DNA of 64,000 nucleotides, taken from a virus. The translations under genes were made by a program, and so were the position numbers. This document shows, one piece after another, positions 1-10,400 of the stretch; positions within the stretch are counted from its first letter, which is position 1; each line of letters opens with the position of its first letter. The notes under the pieces are model-generated. The model did no database searches and was not told where the DNA came from. It saw only the letters and a list, made by a program, of their open reading frames with translations. The stretch spans positions 57,335 to 121,334 of IMG/VR virus record IMGVR_UViG_3300034082_004432. One strand, 5' to 3'.

Positions 1-2489
1 AAAGCACCCCTCAATTTCCAAAAATTCCATTTACAGGTGAAGGAAATACTCTGGTCACTTACAACATATGGAATACTGTCAATCCAGACTTATCCCCAGT
101 TACAAAAGAGGCTTATAAATATATTGGTCCAGCAATCAAGGGTAAAAATACAGGAACACTCAGAACAATAAAAGATCCAACATATGGAGCTCAAGTAGAA
201 GTAACTTCAATAAAAACAGTTACGCAAATAATGAGATATTTTCCAACTTCTTTTGATGCTGTATATCAAACAAATGCGGAAATTGTAAATCCAGATGGCA
301 ACAAAGAACCGATATTGGCTAGAGGAACTTTAGGCAACAATGGATTTCACATAAATTTTTCAATATCAAATTTTCAAGAATCAACATCTTCTATCACAGT
401 ACTTGTAGCTGGTGGGATACCAGATAAAAATAATGATTTTATATGTAGTATGGCCATTATTTTTGAATTAAATAAAAAACCTGTCATAAAAATTTATGAT
501 CCAGATACAAATCAGTTTTTGATACAAACTGATGTAATTGCTCCAGTACTAGATTCAACTACAATGTCATCCTATGATTTGTTTGTGCATTTCGCAGGAC
601 CAAACATGCTTATAGGTTTTAGTCCTGACATCACAAAATGGAACACTATTATAAATTTTAGTGGAAGAGAAGTTTATTTTAATCCAGCCACTTCAATAGT
701 TATGACGATGAGCAATTGCAATCTCAAATTTAGATATTCAGCAATTATTTTTAATAATTACAATAATGATCAACCAGCGAATTCTAAAGAAAACTATATT
801 GTTGCTGAGTTCAAGTATTCTGGGTCAAAAATTCCAGATGTAAAAGCGTTTGTCGATGTAGTAAAAAAACATTTTGAAAAATCAGCTTATATGATAAATG
901 CATCTCCAAGGTCTACTGGATTTAATGAATCAAATCCAAAAGATAAAAACATTTCATATTTTAAGGACTTTAGATTAGACGCAAATCAATTTTCTGATAT
1001 AGTTCCTATAAAATTTCCAAATTACACAAGCGCAGACAAAGACAAAAAAACAGTTTATTTAAAACTCATATATAATACAACAATTGAAGGTCCAGCATTT
1101 TTACAAATTGAAGTACCTCATCCTGGAATATTAGCTGCTGAAGGAGTAGCAAATTTAAATTCAGGCAATAAAGGAGAAACAGATTACAAGTTTGTTAATC
1201 CTGTACTAAATCAACTTTTTTATGAAGTTGGAAATGTTACTGGATGGGTTGATTCTTGGTCTGTTAGTTGTCAAGCAGTCTTATCAAATTTATCTAGAAT
1301 TACAAAATCTGCAACAATAACCTTAAAAAACATAGATTCCGAAGAAGGATACAAATTTATCAACGCTATTGAAAACAATTTGTTGGTAGTAACAATAGAT
1401 GCTGGTTATGTTCAAGGAAGCTTAAGCACTTATTTTCAAGGTTTTATTACAAATTCTTCATATTCCAGAAAAGGAAATGACAGCACTTTTACTCTTACAT
1501 GTCAGGATTTAGCATCATTTATACTTGATAATATTTACTTTGATAAAAACATCTTGCTAGCTGGAATGAGACATGACTTAGCTATTGATTCTATTATGGC
1601 TAGTTCTGGCTTTTGGTCATATTATTTTAGAAATAACAATGATTCATTATCGGGTGGAGTAATAAGTGGAATTGATTTGAGATTAAATAGCAGCTCCACT
1701 AACAATCAAGATCTTATTAAGCTTAATCCATTAGATAAAATTTATGACAAACTTGGAAAACTTCTAGAAAGACTAAACAATCCATATTCTTTACCAACTT
1801 TTAGATGGGCAGAAAAGTATGGATTTATATTGGAATGTCGAAATAACTACATAGATAAAGATCTGAAATTTACAGGCTTAAATCCAGCTGGCACTCAATA
1901 TCTTTTTCAAAGCAACGAATCAAATCCACAGAATTATTTGGCAAAGTTTCAAACTGATTTGCATGGATTGTTAGTTGATGAATATACTATTACTACTGAT
2001 ATCAAAAACCTAGCTGCAGGAGTCAGAGTATTTGGTACAGCTATAACAGGATTCTTAGCTGATGAAAGATACTCACCTGCTTCCGTTTCTTTGCAAGATG
2101 TTCCCATTGAGGCTCAACTTAGCTTGCTAAAATATCTAGCTAAAGCTCCTTTTGATGCAACACAAGCACCATATGTAGGCTTCAAAAAATATTTAATTTG
2201 GGCTACTCAAAGAAATGAAATTCCAGATCAACAAGTCTTGAAAAGAATTACTGATAGTGTTGAGCTAGTTTCCAAGACTCCAATAAGCGCAATATCTTTT
2301 TCATGCTATGTTACAAAGCCACTTACATTTCATGGAAAATTTATGATAAATGTTTTCCAAGGACAAAATGCAAACTTTACTGATCAATATGTGTATCAAA
2401 GTATAGATTATTCTTACGATAAAAATAACAACTTAATAACAGCAAATGTAAGAGGAACTAATATGCCAATTTCTTTAGGGGGAGTATAA
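1..2489 (+). CDS. Tail hub/baseplate-like structural protein, 5' partial
   Basis: The reading frame is open from base 3 with no stop before the ATG at 231, and the upstream codons read as normal protein, so the gene starts left of the window and the 231 ATG is probably internal. The visible part is about 829 residues. The middle section (about bases 1230-1560) has the pattern of phage tail hub or late-control-type proteins: a beta-rich segment with FQGFITNSSYSRKG followed by TLTCQDLASFIL, where an excursion to a lesser-known alpha segment follows. This resemblance is by pattern only. It lies first in a run of tail-type genes and is followed after one base by a small ORF, so it belongs to the same operon. 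Function as a tail hub is inference; virion structural protein is the safer call. Confidence 0.6.
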   Translation, partial: STPQFPKIPFTGEGNTLVTYNIWNTVNPDLSPVTKEAYKYIGPAIKGKNTGTLRTIKDPTYGAQVEVTSIKTVTQIMRYFPTSFDAVYQTNAEIVNPDGNKEPILARGTLGNNGFHINFSISNFQESTSSITVLVAGGIPDKNNDFICSMAIIFELNKKPVIKIYDPDTNQFLIQTDVIAPVLDSTTMSSYDLFVHFAGPNMLIGFSPDITKWNTIINFSGREVYFNPATSIVMTMSNCNLKFRYSAIIFNNYNNDQPANSKENYIVAEFKYSGSKIPDVKAFVDVVKKHFEKSAYMINASPRSTGFNESNPKDKNISYFKDFRLDANQFSDIVPIKFPNYTSADKDKKTVYLKLIYNTTIEGPAFLQIEVPHPGILAAEGVANLNSGNKGETDYKFVNPVLNQLFYEVGNVTGWVDSWSVSCQAVLSNLSRITKSATITLKNIDSEEGYKFINAIENNLLVVTIDAGYVQGSLSTYFQGFITNSSYSRKGNDSTFTLTCQDLASFILDNIYFDKNILLAGMRHDLAIDSIMASSGFWSYYFRNNNDSLSGGVISGIDLRLNSSSTNNQDLIKLNPLDKIYDKLGKLLERLNNPYSLPTFRWAEKYGFILECRNNYIDKDLKFTGLNPAGTQYLFQSNESNPQNYLAKFQTDLHGLLVDEYTITTDIKNLAAGVRVFGTAITGFLADERYSPASVSLQDVPIEAQLSLLKYLAKAPFDATQAPYVGFKKYLIWATQRNEIPDQQVLKRITDSVELVSKTPISAISFSCYVTKPLTFHGKFMINVFQGQNANFTDQYVYQSIDYSYDKNNNLITANVRGTNMPISLGGV

Positions 2490-2490
2490 A

Positions 2491-2718
2491 ATGCCATTAT
2501 TTCAATCTCTATCTTTTGTGATAAATGATCAGATAAGACAGAACACTATTAATATGCAACAAGGTTTGACGTTGAGGTCTAATGTAACTCAGGCCTTACA
2601 AGTTATTAACGTCAATAAAAATAATATAATAGAAGAGCAAGATGTTTTACGCTGGGGATATGCAAACTGGGGCGTTGAAAAAGTAACATCAGATTATAAG
2701 CCACAAGAAATTAAGTAA
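2491..2718 (+). CDS. Small tail-operon protein, unrecognised
   Basis: A 75-residue protein that I do not recognise. The ATG is preceded by a clear Shine-Dalgarno run (GGGGGAG about 6 bases upstream) lying inside the last codons of the previous gene. Its TAA stop overlaps the ATG of the next gene by one base (TAATG), so it is translationally coupled inside the tail operon. The sequence has no membrane segment or cysteine motif. It begins with a hydrophobic stretch (LFQSLSFVI) followed by a polar, Asn/Gln-rich part. Small proteins at this position in phage tail operons are often baseplate accessory parts, but nothing in this sequence proves that. Confidence 0.6.
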   Translation: MPLFQSLSFVINDQIRQNTINMQQGLTLRSNVTQALQVINVNKNNIIEEQDVLRWGYANWGVEKVTSDYKPQEIK

Positions 2719-5700
2719 TGGGAAATACACCAATTTATGGGTTTGGATATATTGAACCAAACCAAGATTTATCAGAAAACATTGATTTAGATGAGCTACG
2801 TTTTAAAGCTATTGAAAATCAAATGTACAACCTATATCAAATTTTCAAGAATGGAATTATTGAAGACGATCCATCTATCCCATCTTGGCGTATACAAACT
2901 TACTCAAATGAATTTAGATTAACAAAAATAACTATTACTTCAGGTAAAGGTTTTGTCTCTTATAAAGCTGGCAAAACATCATCTTCAAAAGATGTAACTC
3001 TGCCAACTATTCCAACAAACGTAGGAATTTCTAAAGTCTATGTTTATGCTTATGAAAATGCCAACACTGCTATAACAGGCGACGTTGATTTTGTTACTTC
3101 CCTAACTGAAATAAATGATAGTGTTAATTATATTTCGTTAGGATATTTAGAAATCAATGTTGCTTCCAATGCTATATCTTTGTTTGAAACTACAAGACAA
3201 GATATTACATTATTTTCATCTCTGTCATATTTAATAAAAAATCATAAACACATTGGTGGATCTGGCAACCCATCACCCATAGATTTAACTAGCGAAGTTA
3301 AAAATCAAATTACAAGCGAAAATATTTCTTCAGTAGACGCTTCAAAAATTACTTCAGGTGTACTCAACTCTGCAAGATTACCCACTATCAACCACTCATC
3401 ATTAGAAGGTAAAGGCAATCTTACTCATGATCAACTAGAAACAGCTTTGTTGGCAGTTGTGAATAATGATGCAAATGATAAAATGTCTGATTTGTCAATT
3501 GCAAATAGATTGCAAATGTTAGTAGCTTTGAAAAAGACTGGTGGAGTTGGATTTACTTTTATTGACTCTACTCAGATAAATACTATCACATATGTTCCAG
3601 GCATTTATCCAAACACATCAACAAATGCTGCAACTGGAAATTCAGCAAATTTCAAACAAACTTCATCTGTGCCTAGTCAGTATACTTTGGCAACTATTTA
3701 TGATACAGCGCCTTACAATTCAGGACTGGGTATAAGTGGAAGTGTAACATCAAGCAATTTTGTTGGTGATAAATCATTCGTTGTAAAAAATGATTTCTTG
3801 CAAGCCAAAACAGTAGCTTCTTCATTGGGATCATCCGTAAATTCATTTTATAGTAATGTGAATATTTCGGGATCTGCGACTACTGGTAGTTTCACTATAG
3901 ACACACCATTAAACTACACAACTCTTTCTCAACCAGTATCAAGTATTTTTGATACTACTGGAAATTGGGATACTGGACTTGTATTTACAACAACATATGC
4001 TTCAAATAAAGTTAAAGTAGACACAAGTTTATTTGCATATACTTTATTTGATCAACCAAAATCATTTGACTATAATTCAAAAGTAGGTTTTGGCTTTTCA
4101 GCTGGATTGGGCGAAACTGGGGCAGCACTTGGAAAAATTTATATGTTCCTTGTTGTTGGCAATGGTAATACTGATCCAGGATTATTGTACGATCAACAAA
4201 TAAATTTTGCACCAAATACTGGCACTGGTGCATCAACTATATATATCTCGCCAGTAACAAATACTAAGATTTTTGATGATACTACTTACGGATTTACTGG
4301 TTCAACTGCCACTTATTCATCTGTGAATTTATCAACATTTGGTGATAATAGTCTAAAGTCATCTGTTTTGGGATTTGGTTTTTATTTCTCCACTGATCAA
4401 GGTTGGAATGCTGAAAAGCAAATTAAATTTGAGCTTATTACTCCAACAGATTCTCAGATAAATCCATCAGGAAATAATGATTCTTTAGTATTAGCAAGAA
4501 GAAATGCAAACGATCAATCATCATCTGTCTTTACTTGGAACGATTTATACACTTACAAAAATGCTAATTTTTTATTGAGATTTGATTCAGGCGATATCAA
4601 TACTCAATACAATCAAATTCAATATGATATAGATGTTCCTACAGGCACAAAATATACAATTCAAAGTAGATCTAACACAAGTTCAGATTTATTCTATAAT
4701 TTTAAGACAGTATCCGAATCTGATGTTATTATAGCTACGCCTAACACCAATTCTAGTACTGGACGATATCTTGATGTATTATTTTCTTTGTATTCAAATG
4801 AATTCCAAAGTCTTGCACCTACAGTTAATAATCTCAAGATAAATTATTCAACTGTTGGCAGTGCCACTACTAGAGCATATGACAGAAACTTAACTGACAC
4901 CTCAAATCAAAAATTTGGTTGGGTAAGTGATGTTTATTACAATAAAAATGCTGGGTATGGTGTTACAAATCCAGACGATACAAATTACCTAAAAATTTAC
5001 GATACATCTAAAGTAGGTAATTGGGTGTATCTTAGAAATAATAATCTTATTTCTGCAGCTAGTAATGTTTTAGAAACAACAGTTGAAGACGGAATAGATG
5101 CTGGGACTTTAAGAAATTACTTAACTCCAAATCAAATATTCCTGAAATCAACAAATTATGGTTTGGACAATCCATCCGATTATCAATCTTTGCCAAATGG
5201 TGGAAATATAATTTGTGATACCAAAAACGATAGAATTATTTTGACAGATATTGATGGTAATTTTACAAAAGTAATTCAAGGCAACATAAGATTAAGATTA
5301 TTGTCAAGAGATTTTGTAGCATTATCAGCTTCATTCAATCCAGATACAAGAAAAATATTTATTGCATTTTCTCAGAATATATCTTTTGTAGATTTGACAA
5401 AAATTTACATTAATTACGACAATATATCTGTGAGAGGGGATGACACTAGACTTTCAGGTGAATATTTTGATCCAATTTTTGACAATTCTTCAACTTATGT
5501 TTTTACTATAGATGACACTGTTGAAGGACGTGCATTATCTGTCGCACTTAAAAATTCGCTTACCAAAAAGATAAGACTTGATAAAGGCTGCTTCACAAAC
5601 TCTGGATTTTCTATAAATACAAATACAATTTTATCAGCTACGATTCCAACATCAACAGTATCATCTGTAAACAGAACCGAACAATTTGTTGCGGGTATAA

Positions 5701-6383
5701 GTACATCAATAACAGGGACATCTTCTATTGCAGCTGGACTAGCAGTTTCTACAACTACTGTAAATACAGTAACGGACTATAATGGAGATGGAACTATATC
5801 TTCTTCTGTTATGTACGGACCAAATGCTCAATCTGATGACATAATTTTAGATTTGTGGCAAGGGCCCATTCATTTTGCAAATATTTACAATCCAGTGTCT
5901 GTTCAGTACGATGAAATAAATTCTTTGATAATATTAGCCCAACCTCATTCAAGATCAGTTCTATGCTATAAAAATGACACTGACTTAACATTACAATGGG
6001 CTATAAGTTCAGACATAGTTAATTACTATGATAATAAATTGGGGTCAGCTTACTTATTATCTAATGGAAATGTTTTATTGGGAAGCCCAGCAATAGACTC
6101 AAATGATACTGGAAAATTACAAGTATATAATGTTTCAAATGGATATATTGAAACAAAGCTTACTTTTAATAATGATGTAGTAAAAGCTTTGCCTGGACCA
6201 GCTTCAGATTTATCAAACTTTTATGCACTTACTGATGATGTAATAAATTATGGAGCAAATTCAAGATTGCACCTTGTAAATAACTCAGGCACTATTTTGT
6301 CTACTTGGGGGGATAACAACGAATTATTTCATCCTAAAGGTATGAGAATTATTGCAAATGACAACATCTTGGTATCGGAATAA
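2718..6383 (+). CDS. Large tail/baseplate structural protein with fibre-type N-terminal module
   Basis: A 1221-residue beta-rich, Ser/Thr/Asn-rich protein with one Cys-poor body typical of phage fibres. Around residues 170-250 it has YLIKNHKHIGG, then SPIDL, then DASKITSGVLNSARLP, then NHSSLEGKGNLTHDQL; this run recurs in degenerate form in the 2857-residue protein encoded at 20089. The DASKITSG...ARLP type of sequence is common in phage fibre proteins. The last ~150 residues look like propeller repeats: the protein ends in LFHPKGMRIIANDNILVSE, which matches the first strands of an NHL-type blade but stops halfway. The gene overlaps the previous stop by one base and the next gene follows 3 bases later. 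Role in the baseplate or fibre is inferred from context. Confidence 0.65.
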   Translation: MGNTPIYGFGYIEPNQDLSENIDLDELRFKAIENQMYNLYQIFKNGIIEDDPSIPSWRIQTYSNEFRLTKITITSGKGFVSYKAGKTSSSKDVTLPTIPTNVGISKVYVYAYENANTAITGDVDFVTSLTEINDSVNYISLGYLEINVASNAISLFETTRQDITLFSSLSYLIKNHKHIGGSGNPSPIDLTSEVKNQITSENISSVDASKITSGVLNSARLPTINHSSLEGKGNLTHDQLETALLAVVNNDANDKMSDLSIANRLQMLVALKKTGGVGFTFIDSTQINTITYVPGIYPNTSTNAATGNSANFKQTSSVPSQYTLATIYDTAPYNSGLGISGSVTSSNFVGDKSFVVKNDFLQAKTVASSLGSSVNSFYSNVNISGSATTGSFTIDTPLNYTTLSQPVSSIFDTTGNWDTGLVFTTTYASNKVKVDTSLFAYTLFDQPKSFDYNSKVGFGFSAGLGETGAALGKIYMFLVVGNGNTDPGLLYDQQINFAPNTGTGASTIYISPVTNTKIFDDTTYGFTGSTATYSSVNLSTFGDNSLKSSVLGFGFYFSTDQGWNAEKQIKFELITPTDSQINPSGNNDSLVLARRNANDQSSSVFTWNDLYTYKNANFLLRFDSGDINTQYNQIQYDIDVPTGTKYTIQSRSNTSSDLFYNFKTVSESDVIIATPNTNSSTGRYLDVLFSLYSNEFQSLAPTVNNLKINYSTVGSATTRAYDRNLTDTSNQKFGWVSDVYYNKNAGYGVTNPDDTNYLKIYDTSKVGNWVYLRNNNLISAASNVLETTVEDGIDAGTLRNYLTPNQIFLKSTNYGLDNPSDYQSLPNGGNIICDTKNDRIILTDIDGNFTKVIQGNIRLRLLSRDFVALSASFNPDTRKIFIAFSQNISFVDLTKIYINYDNISVRGDDTRLSGEYFDPIFDNSSTYVFTIDDTVEGRALSVALKNSLTKKIRLDKGCFTNSGFSINTNTILSATIPTSTVSSVNRTEQFVAGISTSITGTSSIAAGLAVSTTTVNTVTDYNGDGTISSSVMYGPNAQSDDIILDLWQGPIHFANIYNPVSVQYDEINSLIILAQPHSRSVLCYKNDTDLTLQWAISSDIVNYYDNKLGSAYLLSNGNVLLGSPAIDSNDTGKLQVYNVSNGYIETKLTFNNDVVKALPGPASDLSNFYALTDDVINYGANSRLHLVNNSGTILSTWGDNNELFHPKGMRIIANDNILVSE

Positions 6384-6386
6384 AAT

Positions 6387-7352
6387 ATGAATATCCAAAT
6401 AGATAATAACAAACCAATAATAAATATAATTGATGATGAAAATAATTTATCTTTTGAGTTTATTTCTGCAGACAAAAATTATTTAGTTAGTAAAAATGAT
6501 TTAAGCGCCAGATTGTTGATGAAAAAACAAACTGTGGCTAACATTTTATTGTCAGAAAATATATTAGAAATTTCTTTTGAAAAAGTTATCTCTTATATTC
6601 AATTTATTTCTGTCAAGTTTAAGTTTGATTCAATTGTAGAAATTCACAATAATTATATTATTTTTTCAAGAGGCAACAAAGATTATGTAATTGATTTTCA
6701 AACTACCAAATATAGTTTTGAATCAAATGATACTCTTCTACTCATTCTTGATAAATCAGAACAAACTATCAAAGTTTCTGAATTAAGTTCTTTTGCAAAT
6801 AATTTTCAATCGCAGAGTTTTAGATCTTTCACTGCAACTAATTCATTTCTCATTGATGATACTTGCAAAATGCCTGAATTTTCAATTGGAAGCTATGATG
6901 ATCTTGCCTTTTCTACTCCAAGACCAGTAAGACAAGGAAACCCAGTTATATCAACTGTTCCAGCATTAATTGATACAAATTCTTTAACTGATGATATTGT
7001 CTATTACAATACTGGATTGGGGCCAACTTCAAAAACAATTTATTTCAAGATTGTTTGTAATACTGTTATTGAAAATACATTATCAACTGGCGACATATCT
7101 CCAAAATTACAGCTCAAGGTTTATCTTCCTAATGGGTTGGATACAGTCAAAGCTCCAGTTTATGTAGATATGTATTTTGTTTCTGCTGATACAACTAACG
7201 ACATTTCGGTCTATTCTGCATCATTCACTTTCTACAAACAGGGAAGATTTAATAATATTGATTATGTAGATGGATTTATGTATTTCGACGTACATTGCCC
7301 TTTAACTGTACAAAAATCAATACCTTTCCAGTTTGATTTTCAACTTTTATAG
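6387..7352 (+). CDS. Tail-operon structural protein, unrecognised
   Basis: A 321-residue protein without a family I recognise. It is acidic and beta-rich by composition (alternating hydrophobic residues with many Asn, Ser and Asp), with one Cys near residue 160 (DDTCKMPEFS) and another near 225. The C-terminal third, from about residue 205, reads like an Ig-like or jelly-roll fold (TIYFKIVCNTVIEN, LQLKVYLPNG, VYVDMYFVSA, YFDVHCPLTV). A similar strand pattern occurs in the first protein of the window around base 1055 (TVYLKLIYNTTIEG), which suggests a shared beta domain between the two. It starts 3 bases after the previous stop, with no clear Shine-Dalgarno, so translation is probably coupled. 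Likely a virion component by context. Confidence 0.55.
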   Translation: MNIQIDNNKPIINIIDDENNLSFEFISADKNYLVSKNDLSARLLMKKQTVANILLSENILEISFEKVISYIQFISVKFKFDSIVEIHNNYIIFSRGNKDYVIDFQTTKYSFESNDTLLLILDKSEQTIKVSELSSFANNFQSQSFRSFTATNSFLIDDTCKMPEFSIGSYDDLAFSTPRPVRQGNPVISTVPALIDTNSLTDDIVYYNTGLGPTSKTIYFKIVCNTVIENTLSTGDISPKLQLKVYLPNGLDTVKAPVYVDMYFVSADTTNDISVYSASFTFYKQGRFNNIDYVDGFMYFDVHCPLTVQKSIPFQFDFQLL

Positions 7353-7372
7353 GGTTCAAAACGGCTGGCAAA

Positions 7373-7388
7373 GAATATTTTAATATTC
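7373..7388. repeat. Short inverted repeat between tail genes
   Basis: GAATATT and AATATTC form a 7-bp inverted repeat separated by two T residues, in the 57-base gap between the 321-residue gene and the GTG-started gene at 7410. It is purely A/T apart from the outer G:C pair, so it would be a weak hairpin and could be chance in AT-rich DNA. It is the longest gap in the tail operon, so a processing or regulatory site is possible. Confidence 0.3.
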
Positions 7389-7409
7389 CCTGTTTAGCGG
7401 TGGTTACAA

Positions 7410-10400
7410 GTGCCATATAACGTTACAATAATTTTACCAAACAATCTTACAAGCGGATATCTACAATCTGAATTTATTAATCTAGGTCAGCCTTACACTA
7501 GTAATTCTTATTCCAAAGATCCTACGCTTGATAATAATAGAAATACTCTTACTTTTAGCTTTGAAGTAAGAGATAGTGGCACTCGTGAATTAACATATTT
7601 ACGCAGAATCAAAACTCTTTATTTATCCAATGATCCAGAATTTGATCCTGTAGCAACTGTCGCAATCCAAACTTGGCCTTCAAACTCTTATGTATTCGAT
7701 CCAACTTATGATTATGAATACACTCTCAACCCACTCTATTTCTTTGACAATACATTAAACCAAGGAACTATGGCTACCCCTACTGCGGGTGGAACTGGGT
7801 TGTTTAAGGTCTACAACTGGCCTTTAAGCGCATCTGGTGGTCTTTCTACTGTCTATATGAAAGCCATATTAGAAGGCCCAAATGGTACTGATATTGAGTA
7901 TCCAATGGGTTATGGTATTTTTGATCAGATTAGATGGGAAGGCGAAATACCTGTAAATCCTGATTTTCCAGAGATACCAAGTGCTAAATCTGGTTATGTT
8001 GGAAAAAATACACTTCTTTCTTTTGTAAGTGGCAACCAAGTATCTGCTCAAACTGAAACAACTGGAATAGGCAGATATGTAGCTAGTGTTTATGAAATTT
8101 CAAACACTGGTGGAACTTATGATGCATACTCAGCGAAAAATACTACCAAAAGAACTCTTATACCATCAGCATCCATAGCATCAACAACACTCACTGCATA
8201 TAGATACTTTGATGGAAACTACAATGCTTCGTCTTTATCATTAGGTGCAAATATTGGTCTTACTAGTGCAAGTTATGGCAAAGGTGTATTTTTCTACAGT
8301 AAAACCAAGCTTACACCATCAACAAGTAAGACAGACTATTACACACAAGCTGGATTTTCATTTACAACATCAGGAATTGCTGTAACATCACAAGCATTTT
8401 TAAAACTTTACTCTGCTCCTGATACTAGTGCAAATGGAAATGAAATTGTTTGTAGAGTAGATATTCCAAATAATGATAATCCAATAGCATATCTTTACAC
8501 TAGAATTAATGGTTCAGATAGCGCAAATAAACAAATAACCACTCTGCCTCATAGTATTCTTCCATTGCTTCAATCTGGCGGTTTGATGGAAATGTATTAC
8601 TCTTCTATGGGTACTACAAACTTATGCATGGTTGAAACATATTTCACACCATATTTAGATCAATCAGTAGTTTCAAGAAAGAGTTATTTGCTAGGTAATG
8701 CTATCTTGGCATCTTTTGGCAGTTCGTCAGTCGGAAGTGCTTTTGGCTATCAAATTTCACAAGCAACTGGGTCTACATTCTCTGGTGGGTTAGTTGTTGA
8801 AGAATTATTTTTAGCTCAAGGTAAGTCAAAGCTCTCTGCAGATATTGGCGACTGTACCAATGATGATATTTCACTTATCAATGCTCCAGTAACTGAAATT
8901 GAATATGGATGGAATGATGCTGTTAATGAAGAATTTATTGTTCTTACTGATGCTCCTTCTGATGTAACTTTCACTACAAACATCACTTCTATTTTATATG
9001 AAGTAGATAAACTTGATAGCACCAATTCATATTCTGTTCCTTTGCACTATGAACTTCAATTATATAAACCATCACTAAGCAACAGAAGCAGATTTGAATT
9101 TGCATTTAAGCACGGATCAGATGATGTTTACGTAGCATTCAGCTCAGTGTCTTCGTATAGGTCCCATACTCAAAATAGCTTGACAGTAAATTGGGATAGA
9201 CCTTTCGGTGTAAGATGTGATGATGGATTTGCTTATACTGATGCTCCACTAAATGCTCCAACAATTTTAGTAAAGTTTAGCGGTGAAAAAAATGAAATTT
9301 CTGTTTCATATAGAAGCGAAGACAATAAATTAAGAAGACAAGTTTTAAGATCTTATCAACCACAAGCTGATGTCACAAAATTTGTTTTTGAAATTACTGA
9401 ACAACTTCCAAATTCATTCACTGGTAGATTTAAGAATAAGACTTATACCGGCACTTATTTATTAGTCAAAGAGATAACAGGTAATGGTATTAATCTTGTT
9501 GGTGCTGTTGATATGCTTTTGCCTATTAATTCAAACACATCTGGATTAGGATATTTTGTTGGATTTGGTGTTCGTAAAAGTTCTTATAATAATGATGGAT
9601 CTACTTACTTCCAAGATCTTAAATGGTCTGGTATTCCTAATTTTTATAAAGAACAATTTGACAACGATAGCACAATTAAGACATTCTTATTGAGCGACGA
9701 AGGGTCTACAAATTCAAAACATTATTTAGGTCAGAAATTATTAAGTGGCTTGACTGATTTAATTGATTATCAATATGAAACAGCCAACACATTACCAAAA
9801 CTTACACTAGATGCTACCAATTATACTTTCAGTGCTTTACCAAATACACCAACATATTCATCAAATGTGCTTTCTGCTGGTACTGCGGGAACGTTAGTCT
9901 TGAATGGCGGATACGTTACCTCGACTACTGATTATATTTTTGTTGCTGGTCAAGGAACAACTGCACATAATGGAGTTTATTATCAGACAAGAGTTGGTAC
10001 TGCTACAACAACCTGGAGATTAGCACGAGTTCCTGAAATGGATACTAGCGCAGAAGTTTACTCAGGTATGATGGTTAGAATTCCACAAGACTTTACAATA
10101 GCAAGTACAAAATGGTATCTTTCTACTCCAGATCCAATTACATTGAGCACATCTGATTTATTATTTACAGCAGTAGAACCAACACCAGATACAATCTCCT
10201 TAACAACAACAGGCTCAAATATAACAATTGCAAATATTACATCTTTGACAATTGATGGCACTGCACTTTCTTCATTGGCAGTCGGAAGTAAAATTCTTGT
10301 CAAAGATCAAATTGACAATACTGAAAATGGAGTTTATGTCAAGTCTGTTTCTGGATTTGCTTTAACTTCCACAAATTATAATGTCCCGTTAAGAATTACT

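Noticed and set aside
231-233. ATG at 231 as start of the first gene
   Set aside because: The frame is open upstream to base 3 with normal-looking protein, so the gene is cut by the window and this ATG is probably internal.
6360-6420. Programmed frameshift joining the truncated propeller to the next gene
   Set aside because: None of the other frames after the stop continues an NHL-like blade, and no slippery run is present.
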